A stretch of 64,000 nucleotides of DNA from Fimenecus sp051881455 (GTDB taxonomy: Bacteria; Bacillota; Clostridia; Oscillospirales; Acutalibacteraceae). Where the stretch lies: the NCBI GenBank assembly GCA_051881455.1, contig JBJEPX010000005.1, positions 1 through 64,000 on the forward strand, in the 5' to 3' direction. The position numbers and the translations under genes were made by a program. Under the pieces are notes generated by a model that was not told the DNA's origin, did no database searches, and saw only the letters and a list, made by a program, of their open reading frames with translations. Each line of letters begins with the position of its first letter. Within the stretch, counting starts at the first letter, position 1. Shown one piece after another: positions 43,761 to 51,817 of this stretch.

Positions 43761-44423
43761 TTATTTTCTTTTCTTGCCTAATAGTCTGTCCAGTACATAA
43801 AGCAGATATCCCATGGCTATGTATATAACGGACATGACAATAATCACCAATACGGCTTTCCCCGTGCCCAGCAGATCAAAATCCATAAACGGATATGGAT
43901 AACGGCTTACAGTGTTGCCGAAACCGCTGAACATCAGGGGACTTACCTTAGCACGCACAACCGCAAAAATAAGGTATGCAATCGGTATTAAAGTCCAAAC
44001 CAAAGGGTCAAAGCTTTTAAAACTGCCTTTTGGGGTGAATAAAAGATAATCGAAAAATACCATTAAAGGCACAACGGTGTGAACAAGTCGGTTGGATATT
44101 ATAAGCATTGGCGATAAAATTCCGCCCGCCTCCATATTGCCTGATAAAAGCAGATGATATGCGATTCCTGTCAGGGCAATGCACATAACTATTGCACCTT
44201 TCACCGCGGACTTTTCCGATTTGGGGCGCATTATCATAAGATATGCAAAATAAAAGAAACATATGAAATTTGAAATCATTGTGTAATAGCAGGAAAGCAT
44301 GATAAGATTATCTGCGCTTCCTATCTTCGCTATTGCGGCATATTGTAATATAATTCCCGCCTCGCAAAGAACAAGAAAAAGAAATCTGTAAATTGATTTG
44401 AATATGTTGTTTTTTATGTACAT
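43761..44423 (-). CDS. Pr6Pr-family six-helix membrane protein
   Basis: A 220-residue integral membrane protein with six hydrophobic segments. The start FLVLCEAGIILQYAAIA, the YYTMISNFICFFYF segment and VHTVVPLMVFFDYLLF match the Pr6Pr (FAR-17a/AIG1-like) family. Function is unknown. It lies 12 nt downstream of the PPTase gene and is probably cotranscribed. Confidence 0.75.
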   Translation of the reverse strand: MYIKNNIFKSIYRFLFLVLCEAGIILQYAAIAKIGSADNLIMLSCYYTMISNFICFFYFAYLMIMRPKSEKSAVKGAIVMCIALTGIAYHLLLSGNMEAGGILSPMLIISNRLVHTVVPLMVFFDYLLFTPKGSFKSFDPLVWTLIPIAYLIFAVVRAKVSPLMFSGFGNTVSRYPYPFMDFDLLGTGKAVLVIIVMSVIYIAMGYLLYVLDRLLGKKRK

Positions 44424-44435
44424 TATTATTTCTCC

Positions 44436-44951
44436 TTATCCTGCTTTTTCACAGAGCGTTATTATATAATCATTTGCCTGTTCTGTGTGAAAAACAACAT
44501 CGTTTAGCGAAAACACATCAAAGCCCTTAAAAATCTCCCCGGTTCCCGTACCGAGGATTTTGCTGTATGCTTCTTTTTTTGTCCAAATCTCGTAGAAACT
44601 GACAGCATCCTTCCTGCGGTTAAAGAATTCCAGCTCGCTATCCTTGAAAAATCTCTCTGCAAGGCGGCAAAAATTTCGGCTATCATCAATATATTCAATA
44701 TCTATGCCCACGGGCTTGTCGCTTGTGCAAACGGCAATCATATTTTCGCTGTGAGAAATGCTCACAAAGCAGTTGTCCGCCAGGGGCTTGCCGTTTTTTT
44801 CATAGTGAAGATTTAAGACGCCCATATCAATAAGTGCGGCTGCGGCGGCAAGACTTTCACCTTTTTTGCAGTGGGAAATTACATTTTCGGGAAATGTTTC
44901 GGGCAGATTTAAGGATTCATCCGTATAGTCAAAAAAATAAACCGATGTCAT
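44436..44951 (-). CDS. 4'-phosphopantetheinyl transferase (Sfp-type)
   Basis: A 171-residue PPTase that attaches phosphopantetheine from CoA to a carrier-protein serine. Motifs are CFVSISHSENM, the Mg-binding GIDIEYIDD, and the FYEIWTKKEAYSK signature. It is shorter than Bacillus Sfp but retains the core. I use ATG 44949-44951, which has GAGGGA upstream. No carrier, NRPS or PKS gene is in the window, so its target is elsewhere. Confidence 0.88.
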   Translation of the reverse strand: MTSVYFFDYTDESLNLPETFPENVISHCKKGESLAAAAALIDMGVLNLHYEKNGKPLADNCFVSISHSENMIAVCTSDKPVGIDIEYIDDSRNFCRLAERFFKDSELEFFNRRKDAVSFYEIWTKKEAYSKILGTGTGEIFKGFDVFSLNDVVFHTEQANDYIITLCEKAG

Positions 44952-45009
44952 AATTTTTTCCCTCGTTTCATAACTGATTTTACCACATTTTATTTTTACA
45001 GTAAACAAA

Positions 45010-45037
45010 AAAATGCCGTTTTCCTAAACGGCATTTT
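45010..45037. other. Perfect hairpin in a divergent gap
   Basis: AAAATGCCGTTT and AAACGGCATTTT (45010-45021, 45026-45037) form a 12-bp stem with a 4-nt loop. It looks like a terminator but lies between two divergent starts (44951 minus, 45145 plus). It may block read-through toward the PPTase from an antisense promoter. Confidence 0.5.
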
Positions 45038-45144
45038 AAAATTTTTTCTCTGTTTTCTGCCCTTATATTACCACAAAACGGCGAAAAAATCAAGTCTTGA
45101 ACATTTCTGAATTTTGAGGTATTAAGAATAATGAGGTGATTTTA

Positions 45145-46047
45145 ATGGATAAAAAAGAAAGTATGACCGCACTCACATCTCTTTTCGCCCGTGCATGGCA
45201 TAACGAGGAGTATGCAGTACAGGTTTTGGAGGACAGTATTTCCCGAAAACTGTTGACAGACAAAGAATATGAAGGCATATGCTCTCATATGGCAGGGGGT
45301 GTTTCATTTTTCAATCCGCAGTTTGAGGGCACACCGAAACAGGCTTTGTCGTATATCGCCGCAGAGTATCTTTGTCCGTCGGTGCTGTCCCGTGGGGCGT
45401 TCAGCGAAGATTCGCTCCGTAATGCAGTGCAAATAGGCGCATCGCAATACTTGATTTTGGGCGCAGGGTACGATACCTTCGCTTACCGTCAGCCACCGTA
45501 CGCAGAGAGTTTAAAGATTTTTGAGCTTGACCGTGAAAATATGATACAGGATAAAATATCACGCCTTGCCAGCGCCGGGATAACTCCGCCCGAAAATGTA
45601 CGGTATGTTGCCGCGGATTTAACTGAAAACGGTTGGGAAAAAGCCATTTTGCAAAATCCCGATTTCAACCGCGGTGCAAATACCTTTTGCAGTCTTTTGG
45701 GGCTTGTGTATTATCTTACAACTGCGGATTTTGCACGTTTGCTTTGCACTTTGCGCGATTTGCTTTGTGAGAGCAGCACGCTTGTTTTTGATTATCCCAA
45801 TAAAAAAACGGATTTACGGGCTGAAAAGCAGGCGGCGCTTGCCCGTGGCGCAGATGAGCCCATGTACGGGCGTTACAGCGAAAGTGAGCTTATCCGCCTG
45901 CTTTCCGACTGCGGCTTTCGTGTTTATGAGCATTTGACGCCGCAGGAAACTACATCACGCTTTTTTACTTTGTATAACCGCGCAAATCCGCAAAATCCCC
46001 TTAATGCGTTTGAGAATACAAGCCTTTGTCTCGCTGTGCGTAAATGA
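45145..46047 (+). CDS. SAM-dependent methyltransferase (leucine carboxyl methyltransferase-like)
   Basis: A 300-residue class I methyltransferase of the LCMT/PPM1-like bacterial group. The SAM site is LILGAGYDTFAYR, with the acidic strand IFELDREN and the later RYVAADLTENGW. These bacterial members are thought to methylate a carboxyl group of a small molecule, but the substrate is unknown. GAGGTGAT precedes ATG 45145. It stands alone. Confidence 0.8.
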   Translation: MDKKESMTALTSLFARAWHNEEYAVQVLEDSISRKLLTDKEYEGICSHMAGGVSFFNPQFEGTPKQALSYIAAEYLCPSVLSRGAFSEDSLRNAVQIGASQYLILGAGYDTFAYRQPPYAESLKIFELDRENMIQDKISRLASAGITPPENVRYVAADLTENGWEKAILQNPDFNRGANTFCSLLGLVYYLTTADFARLLCTLRDLLCESSTLVFDYPNKKTDLRAEKQAALARGADEPMYGRYSESELIRLLSDCGFRVYEHLTPQETTSRFFTLYNRANPQNPLNAFENTSLCLAVRK

Positions 46048-46057
46048 AATTACGTTG

Positions 46058-46720
46058 TCAAATTGAAACGTTCTTTCCTGTGTAATCGGCAGGGGAAACA
46101 GCGGTACCGTTTTTGTAAATTTCAAGGTGTAAATGCACGCCCTCTGCTTTTTCAATGGGTATTTCGCCCAAAGTACCGATTTTATCGTTGATTTTTACTG
46201 CCGCTCCGGGTTGAAGAGTGCTGTCCTTTACAAAGCCTCTGTATTCGGCGGTAATTCCGTTTCCGTGGTCGATTGATACAACCGTTCCCCACAGGGGATC
46301 GTCACGCACAGCAGTTACCGTTCCGCCGTATATTGCCTTAACAGGGTCGCCTGCAACCCCCTTATAATCGGCTCCGTTATGAGTACGCCAATCTCCCGTT
46401 GTGGTGTTTTTAATGAGTTCTCCCTTTGAAAATTCACGGCTAATTCCGTTTTCAAGGGGCATTGCGAAATAAATACTTGTGGGTGTTTGTGTTGTGGTGT
46501 AACGGTCGTCTTTAATGCTTGTGACAGGCTCGTTCACACGCTTTTCCTCTTTGGTGGTTTGCACCTGTGAAGTGCTCGTTTTCGATGAAGCATCTTCTTT
46601 CGGCAGATTGTTTTTTCTGTTTGACATCCAAAAAGAGAATAGAGCAGTCAGGCAAAGGCCGAGTGCGGCGGCGGAATATAAGCCCTTTTTGAAATTTTCC
46701 TTATTTATACTTTTTTTCAA
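46058..46720 (-). CDS. M23/LytM peptidase-domain protein, SpoIIQ-like
   Basis: A 220-residue protein with one N-terminal membrane helix (GLYSAAALGLCLTALFSFWM) and an outer LytM domain. Zinc ligands are kept: HNGADYKG and HLHLE. The segment TTTGDWRTHNGADYKGVAGDPVKA resembles clostridial SpoIIQ, the forespore partner of SpoIIIAH in engulfment. Clostridial SpoIIQ, unlike that of Bacillus, usually keeps the metal site, which fits. The start is TTG at 46718-46720, 9 nt after GGAGG. The longer frame to 47107 is a shadow of the neighbouring lipoprotein. A general envelope peptidase remains possible. Confidence 0.75.
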   Translation of the reverse strand: MKKSINKENFKKGLYSAAALGLCLTALFSFWMSNRKNNLPKEDASSKTSTSQVQTTKEEKRVNEPVTSIKDDRYTTTQTPTSIYFAMPLENGISREFSKGELIKNTTTGDWRTHNGADYKGVAGDPVKAIYGGTVTAVRDDPLWGTVVSIDHGNGITAEYRGFVKDSTLQPGAAVKINDKIGTLGEIPIEKAEGVHLHLEIYKNGTAVSPADYTGKNVSI

Positions 46721-46763
46721 AATAATGCACCTCCGTACATATTTTGTACAGAGGTGCTGATAA

Positions 46764-47183
46764 TTATACTTCTGTTTCTTCCGAATTGTCGGTATTGCTT
46801 GTTGCTTCGGGGGGAGCTTCACTCTGCGGAGCGTCAGTTGACGGCTCGGTAGGCGGTGCTGTGTTTTCCGTTGAAGGCGCAGTTGTTGTAGTCGTGGTTG
46901 TAGCAGAAGACGGTTGAGGACTTGTGCTTGACGGTTTAGGATTTGAAGGACGCCTTGTAGGTGAGGTGGCGGGAGTTGAGGAGCTCTCCTCGCTCTCGGT
47001 TTCCTCCTCGGTTGTTTCCTCCGAAACAGGCTCTGTTTCAGGCTCGGTTGTAGTTGCCGTGTCCTCTGCTTTTTGTGTGATTTCAGGTGCGGGTCCAACC
47101 TTTTCATATTTATCCTTTGCGCCGCAACCTGCGAACAAAACTGCCATAGTAATTAACAGAATACAAGCGATTATCTTTTTCAT
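46764..47183 (-). CDS. Low-complexity Thr/Pro/Ser-rich lipoprotein
   Basis: A 139-residue predicted lipoprotein. The signal peptide MKKIIACILLITMAVLFAGC ends at a lipobox Cys. The mature part is almost all Thr, Glu, Ser and Pro (for example TTTTTTAPSTENT) with no fold, like a cell-wall stalk or spacer. AAAGGAG precedes the ATG. It is separated from the M23 gene by 43 nt and could be cotranscribed with it. The 225-bp element copy 2 lies directly upstream of the ribosome binding site. Confidence 0.7.
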   Translation of the reverse strand: MKKIIACILLITMAVLFAGCGAKDKYEKVGPAPEITQKAEDTATTTEPETEPVSEETTEEETESEESSSTPATSPTRRPSNPKPSSTSPQPSSATTTTTTTAPSTENTAPPTEPSTDAPQSEAPPEATSNTDNSEETEV

Positions 47184-47199
47184 TTTAATTTTCTCCTTT

Positions 47200-47424
47200 A
47201 AGGTGAGGGGAGTCGAACACAATATGCCTAAAATTTGATATTACGGTGCATTTTCACTTTTTCACCGTTGTCGGGCGTCAGCCCGACCGCCGTCTCAAAA
47301 GCAAAAATCCATCCGTACTCTCTGCATTTTCGGTGCAGAGCAGTTTAAAACGAGTAGATTTTTAACGCAGGTCAGGCGAAAATATGCCGTTTTAAACCAT
47401 ATCGGGTTCAACTCCCCTCACCTT
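47200..47424. repeat. 225-bp MITE-like element, copy 2
   Basis: Same length and orientation as 27055-27279, about 92 percent identical by my count. The terminal inverted repeats match at 18 of 19 positions here (AAGGTGAGGGGAGT[C/T]GAAC). Stems CTCTGCA/TGCAGAG, GTCGGGC/GCCCGAC and GTTTAAAAC/GTTTTAAAC are kept. It sits 17 nt from a lipoprotein start and touches a terminator on its other side. Confidence 0.75.
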
Positions 47425-47470
47425 AGGGTAACGGTAATAATCCGAACCACGGTTTATTACCGTTACCCTA
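47424..47470 (-). terminator. Terminator overlapping the stop codon of the 47468 gene
   Basis: TAGGGTAACGGTAATAA (47424-47440) and its exact inverse (47454-47470) form a 17-bp stem with a 13-nt loop. The stop codon of the minus-strand gene is inside the stem. Confidence 0.65.
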
Positions 47471-48343
47471 TATTATATTTCCGTAAATCTGAACGATTTC
47501 AAGTTCTTCACTGTGCAGTATTTCATATGGCGTTACAATATTTCCGCCGTTTGAATCAATATCTATACCGAATTGATTATAAGCATACCAAACCAAATGT
47601 GCGCAATGTGTCGATTCGGGGAGTTCGTCCGCATCGCCTTTGCCCAATATATCCGAAAACAGTGAATATTCAATACCCACAAGATTTCCTGCGGCATAAT
47701 CGGCGATTTTTGCCCTTGTTTCACTGTCAGTGTTTTTTGCGCGAAGCACCGCAACTAACGGAAAACTGTTCCATTCGGCGAGAGAACCGGAGTCTGACTT
47801 TTTGCCCATCATCACTGCCTGAACAGTCTGCGCCTTTCCTGCGTCCGTAACAATCGCCGCGTGACCGTGGCGCCAGCCGAGGGAGTGAATACTCAGCGTC
47901 AAAATAATGTCGCCGTTCTGTATATCGGCAAAGGGCGGATTGGAAATAGTATTTCCCTCGCTGTCGGTTATTACCTCGTGGTGTGCGAAAATTCCCGCTC
48001 TCTCGCAGTCAAAATCTTTATCCTTTGTGTAATAATTTCTGTATTCTTCAATTAACTCCTCATTGCCGTCCCATATCAAACGGTCAACCGCAGGCTTTCC
48101 CAAGCCTGTTTGGGAAAAAATCATTTCATAATCTTCATCACTAAGTGAATTTCTTGCCTCTATCTTGTTATGTACGAGGCGCCAAACCTCGTCGTTGACC
48201 TGTGACGCGTCTTTATACGCTCTCAAATCGGCAATCTCACTCAAAAGATAATCCGCCGGTTTAAAAAGAATAACGGCAACAAGCAAAATTGTGATAAACC
48301 TCACAAAACCGTTCTTTTTCTTTCGATTGTTCACTACATTCAA
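47468..48343 (-). CDS. Membrane-anchored permuted papain-like (NlpC/P60, YiiX-type) protein
   Basis: A 291-residue protein with one N-terminal membrane helix (FVRFITILLVAVILFKPADYLL) and an outer hydrolase domain. The motif order, His first (RHGHAAIVTD) and then Cys (STHCAHLVWYAYNQ), is that of the permuted YiiX/YebB branch of NlpC/P60-like enzymes. These act on amide or acyl bonds, for instance lipids or peptides. The start is a TTG in a TTGA overlap with the upstream patatin gene, so the two are coupled. Confidence 0.7.
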   Translation of the reverse strand: MNVVNNRKKKNGFVRFITILLVAVILFKPADYLLSEIADLRAYKDASQVNDEVWRLVHNKIEARNSLSDEDYEMIFSQTGLGKPAVDRLIWDGNEELIEEYRNYYTKDKDFDCERAGIFAHHEVITDSEGNTISNPPFADIQNGDIILTLSIHSLGWRHGHAAIVTDAGKAQTVQAVMMGKKSDSGSLAEWNSFPLVAVLRAKNTDSETRAKIADYAAGNLVGIEYSLFSDILGKGDADELPESTHCAHLVWYAYNQFGIDIDSNGGNIVTPYEILHSEELEIVQIYGNII

Positions 48344-49179
48344 TCCTTTATGAAAGCTTTGATTTTCTCTGCATCGTTAAAACCTTTATTATAAAGCGCA
48401 ATAAGGTCGTTTTTATTCCTGCTTAATGTGTTTACATTACAACAGTCGTCAGGTGCCACAATAAGCACCTTGCCTTTCTTTTGCAATTCCCGTATATACT
48501 TAATATCATCATTGTATTTATCAACAGAAGACACAAGCAGTTTTGCGGTTTCGGGATACTTTCTTACCGCCCTATCAAAAAAGCCTGCGGGCAATCTGTG
48601 GCGCTTCATATACTCCACGGGGCGGGTAAGCGTTACAACCACCTTGTCACAGCCTGCGTCCAGTGCTCTTTTAATGGGAACGGGATCCGACAGACCGCCG
48701 TCATAATAGGCCTTGCCGTTTTTCTCATACGCTTTGCAAACCATAGGAATACAGCAGGAGGCTTTCAGCTCGAAATAATCGTCCTCTTGAATATCAGAAA
48801 AACTGAAATATTCGGGCTTGCCTGTTTCGGCATCGGTTGAAACAATGTAAAATTCACATTCCTTGCTTCTCATTTTTTCAAAATCGAGAGGGTCCTCTCC
48901 ACCGTGTGCGGTGAGAGTGGTGTATATATAGTCAAGGTCAATATATGAGCCCTTTTTAATAAAATTATAAAAACTCATATACTCGCGGCGAAAGGAGTAA
49001 TCATTGTAAAACCTCAAACATCTCCCGCGCTGGTCGGCGAGAAAGGAGATTATGTTTGCACTTCCCGCGGAAACACCGAGATAATACGAAAATTCAATAT
49101 TTTCATCAATACAGCGGTCAAGTACTCCCGCGCCGTAAACGGCTCGCATTCCGCCGCCCACATCAATATATCCGACCAT
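48340..49179 (-). CDS. Patatin-like phospholipase
   Basis: A 279-residue patatin-family acyl hydrolase. The oxyanion segment DVGGGMRAVYGAGVLD, the nucleophile GVSAGSAN and the catalytic Asp in YYDGGLSDPVPI are all intact. No signal peptide is visible, so it probably acts on membrane lipids from inside. ATG 49177-49179 has GGAGG upstream. It is translationally coupled to the permuted papain-like gene, suggesting a lipid-handling pair. Confidence 0.88.
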   Translation of the reverse strand: MVGYIDVGGGMRAVYGAGVLDRCIDENIEFSYYLGVSAGSANIISFLADQRGRCLRFYNDYSFRREYMSFYNFIKKGSYIDLDYIYTTLTAHGGEDPLDFEKMRSKECEFYIVSTDAETGKPEYFSFSDIQEDDYFELKASCCIPMVCKAYEKNGKAYYDGGLSDPVPIKRALDAGCDKVVVTLTRPVEYMKRHRLPAGFFDRAVRKYPETAKLLVSSVDKYNDDIKYIRELQKKGKVLIVAPDDCCNVNTLSRNKNDLIALYNKGFNDAEKIKAFIKD

Positions 49180-49326
49180 AAAATACCTCCGTAAGACGGA
49201 CAAAAGCTTAATTATAATTCTTGTTTGAGTATAGCATATATTTTTTATTATTGCAAACCGGAAAGCGATTTAAACCTTGAATTTTTTTCTTGCTTTCGGA
49301 AAGAATAATGCAAAAGGAGTGATTAT

Positions 49327-49770
49327 ATGTCAACAAGCAATAAAGAATACGACAAAATGGCGAAAAAGGCTTCGCCGCCCTCACCGAAAATAATCGACTG
49401 TATAAAAGCCTTCGTTATAGGCGGCCTAATATGCACCTTCGGGCAGTTTCTTAACTGGATTTTCGCCCGTCAAGGCTTCTCGGAGGAGTATGTTAAAGCG
49501 TTAACTCCGTCGGTGTTGATTATTATTACCGCAATTCTTACGGGAATAGGAGTTTTCGATAAAATCGCCAAGCACGCAGGAGCGGGAACGATTGTACCCA
49601 TAACCGGCTTTGCCAATTCTGTTGTATCGCCCGCTCTTGAATTTAAAACAGAGGGATTTGTTATGGGCGTGGGCGCCAATATATTTAAAATTGCAGGTCC
49701 TGTTATCGCATACGGCATATTTGCAGGCGTTATTTACGGACTCATTTACTATTTAATGCAAATGATATAA
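49327..49770 (+). CDS. spoVAC: Stage V sporulation protein AC
   Basis: A 147-residue membrane protein of the SpoVA channel that moves dipicolinic acid into the forespore and releases it in germination. Family-typical are FVIGGLICTFGQFLNWIF, the loop GVFDKIAKHAGAGTIVPITGFANSV and FKTEGFVMGVGANIFKIAGPVI. AAAAGGAG precedes the ATG. SpoVAC is normally followed by spoVAD and spoVAE; here the gene stands alone. I could not find a convincing sigma-G promoter. Confidence 0.92.
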   Translation: MSTSNKEYDKMAKKASPPSPKIIDCIKAFVIGGLICTFGQFLNWIFARQGFSEEYVKALTPSVLIIITAILTGIGVFDKIAKHAGAGTIVPITGFANSVVSPALEFKTEGFVMGVGANIFKIAGPVIAYGIFAGVIYGLIYYLMQMI

Positions 49771-49807
49771 TTATCAATCATTGTTCTCACAATAAAATAT
49801 AAAAAAA

Positions 49808-49828
49808 GGGGGTAGCATATGCTACCCC
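49808..49828 (-). terminator. Second hairpin after the RNA gene
   Basis: GGGGTAGC/GCTACCCC palindrome followed, on the minus strand, by T7 (A7 at 49801-49807). It backs up the RNA gene's terminator and lies near the end of spoVAC. Confidence 0.6.
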
Positions 49829-49837
49829 TGTAAATTT

Positions 49838-50230
49838 AAAAAGCCCCGTCCGCAAAGACAGGAGCTTTTAGGGTTTCATTCGGAGCACAACGCCGTTTAT
49901 AACAGTATCTTCTTTCGGTTCAGCCGCATACGCGGCAACAGTGTACCAACCTGTCCCACCCTTGCCGTTAGGTCAGAAGACCATCGGCTATGGTTTACCG
50001 AATGCTGAATACTGATGTTGCAACTTAAACGGTACCTGCTTCGGCAGCCGCCGGAACGCCGCTGCGCAAAGAAATTACATTATAATGCGAAAATCGGTCG
50101 GGCACGCCCTCCGGCTTCCCGCAAAACAAGGCTCTTTCAGTACGCTCACGGCGGATAATCTAATCCATTAGCCATCACATTCCATCAAAAACCCAGAACA
50201 CTTGAATCTACCCAAATTCAAGTATTCCGT
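49838..50230 (-). ncRNA. Structured non-coding RNA candidate of about 390 nt
   Basis: The gap 49771-50344 holds no protein gene but has all the parts of an RNA gene on the minus strand. These are a consensus promoter (50236-50264), a 5' hairpin with an 8-bp stem (50200-50207 with 50216-50223), several GC-rich stems (for example GGGCGTGCCC and GCCGCGTATGCGGC), and a 3' terminator (AAGCTCCTGTC/GACGGGGCTT followed by T residues, about 49838-49870). I looked for hallmarks of RNase P RNA, tmRNA, SRP RNA and 6S RNA and did not find them. The family is unknown to me; clostridial orphan RNAs such as raiA are candidates to test. Confidence 0.6.
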
Positions 50231-50235
50231 CAAAC

Positions 50236-50264
50236 ATTTTATCACCGATTTGTAAATTTGTAAA
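50236..50264 (-). promoter_or_regulatory. Promoter of the 390-nt RNA
   Basis: On the minus strand TTTACA (50259-50264), a 17-nt spacer, and TAAAAT (50236-50241) with extended -10 TG. It shares AAATCGGTGATAAAAT (50236-50251) with the aro promoter. Confidence 0.7.
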
Positions 50265-50344
50265 GGGCAAAAGTAAAATTATTGAATTTTTCACAAATTA
50301 TTATGCCGCTTTAATAAAAAACACAGCATAGTATATGATTTTTG

Positions 50345-51802
50345 TCATTGATTAAACGGGAAAGTAAAGCTTTGATTTCCGCTGCTCTGTTCGGATGTTA
50401 CCGATGCGTCGGAAATAAGTTTAACCTCAACCTCAAAGGTTGTAACATTGTAATCAGCGTCAACTCTGCCGATTTTAAGCTTTATCGTGTCGCCGATTTT
50501 TCCGTTGTCAACGACATCCAGAAGTGTTTCATAGCTTTCCAAATCCTGACCGTTAACGGCAAGAATCATATCGCCGCTTTTAACATTCTGATTATTTAAA
50601 TCGCTGCTTGTCGATATGCTGTCAATAATAATTGAGCCGGCGGGGAGCTTGTTTGAGCGGGCGATAATTGAATAAACCTGACTTGACGATACAGGCGCAA
50701 ATTTTATACCCAAAGCCGGTCTGCTTGTAACAACGCCGTTCTTTATAAGCTCGTCAACAATTTCCTTGACCGTTACGGAAGGCACGGCAAAGCCCATACC
50801 CTCAAATTCCGTCGAGGCAATTTTTGATGAGTTTATTCCCACAATCTGACCGTATTCGTTTACGAGCGCGCCGCCGGAATTGCCGGGATTTATGGCCGCC
50901 GTGTGCTGAATACAGGGAACCTCGTAGCCTACGGGGCTGTCAACGGGTCTGCCGATTGCGGAAACCATTCCGTTTGTGAAAGAACCGAAAAACTGTGTTC
51001 CGCCGGGATTGCCGATTGCATAAACCGTGTCGCCTACCGAAAGCGAATCGGAATTTGCAAATTCAGCGGCTTTAAGCTCAGTTGTGCTTACTTGAAGCAA
51101 GCCTATGTCTGTTTTTGAATCAATGCCTACCACAACAGCGTCATATTGCTCGCCGTCATGAGTTTGCACAAGCACCTTTGGACTTTGAACATTTATAACA
51201 TGGGCACAGGTAATAACATATGTTGCCTTGCCGTTGCTCGTGAGCCCCATAACAATTCCCGAGCCCTCCGAAGCCACTGTCTGACGGTTGCCTGTATATA
51301 CAATAATGCCTACCGAGCTTTCATATACCTTGTTATATACCTCGCCTGAGGTAAGCGGACCGTCGGTTTCAGTCTTCTGTTCCGATTTTTCAGGCATATC
51401 AGCCAAATTCAACTGAGAATTGTCACCGGTAACGGCTTCTTCTTTATCAAACGGATTGTCTTTTGCAATAAATACTATACCGGCAACTGCCACAGACAGT
51501 ACAAGCACGGCACAGATAATGATTGCCGCTATCGCCGCGCCCTTTTTCTTGCCCTTTGAGGGTTTCTGGGGTGCCTCGGGCTTTGGTGTTCCGTAAGGCA
51601 CATATGGTGAATATTGCTGATTTGTGCCGTATGCGGTGTAGCCGGTTTGACCGTAATTTACAGGCGGTCTGTAAGGCGGGGGAGTTGCTTCTTTGGCGGA
51701 CGCGGTATTCCCAAAATCGGAATTCTGCGCAGGCTGAGAAGACGCCTCGTTGTTATTCGCAAAAGAGTTGTCAAATTCAGTATTCTTGTTTTCTTCGCTC
51801 AT
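50345..51802 (-). CDS. HtrA/DegP-like membrane-anchored serine protease
   Basis: A 485-residue envelope protease. The N-terminal about 90 residues are a Pro/Gln/Tyr-rich cytoplasmic region, followed by one membrane helix (GAAIAAIIICAVLVLSVAVAGIVFIA). The trypsin-like domain has the catalytic triad: His in ITCAHVI, Asp in SKTDIGLL and Ser in NPGNSGGAL. A PDZ domain follows (SGDMILAVNGQDLESYE). It should degrade misfolded proteins outside the membrane. It lies 15 nt after the sensor kinase gene, as HtrC lies in the Bacillus wal locus, so the two-component system may control it. Confidence 0.93.
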   Translation of the reverse strand: MSEENKNTEFDNSFANNNEASSQPAQNSDFGNTASAKEATPPPYRPPVNYGQTGYTAYGTNQQYSPYVPYGTPKPEAPQKPSKGKKKGAAIAAIIICAVLVLSVAVAGIVFIAKDNPFDKEEAVTGDNSQLNLADMPEKSEQKTETDGPLTSGEVYNKVYESSVGIIVYTGNRQTVASEGSGIVMGLTSNGKATYVITCAHVINVQSPKVLVQTHDGEQYDAVVVGIDSKTDIGLLQVSTTELKAAEFANSDSLSVGDTVYAIGNPGGTQFFGSFTNGMVSAIGRPVDSPVGYEVPCIQHTAAINPGNSGGALVNEYGQIVGINSSKIASTEFEGMGFAVPSVTVKEIVDELIKNGVVTSRPALGIKFAPVSSSQVYSIIARSNKLPAGSIIIDSISTSSDLNNQNVKSGDMILAVNGQDLESYETLLDVVDNGKIGDTIKLKIGRVDADYNVTTFEVEVKLISDASVTSEQSSGNQSFTFPFNQ

Positions 51803-51817
51803 ATAAATGACCTCTCG

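Noticed and set aside
46721..47107. Upstream extension of the M23 gene giving a Lys/Arg/Pro/Gln-rich N-terminus
   Set aside because: It is the out-of-frame shadow of the Thr/Pro-rich lipoprotein gene on the same strand, and the TTG at 46720 has an ideal ribosome binding site.
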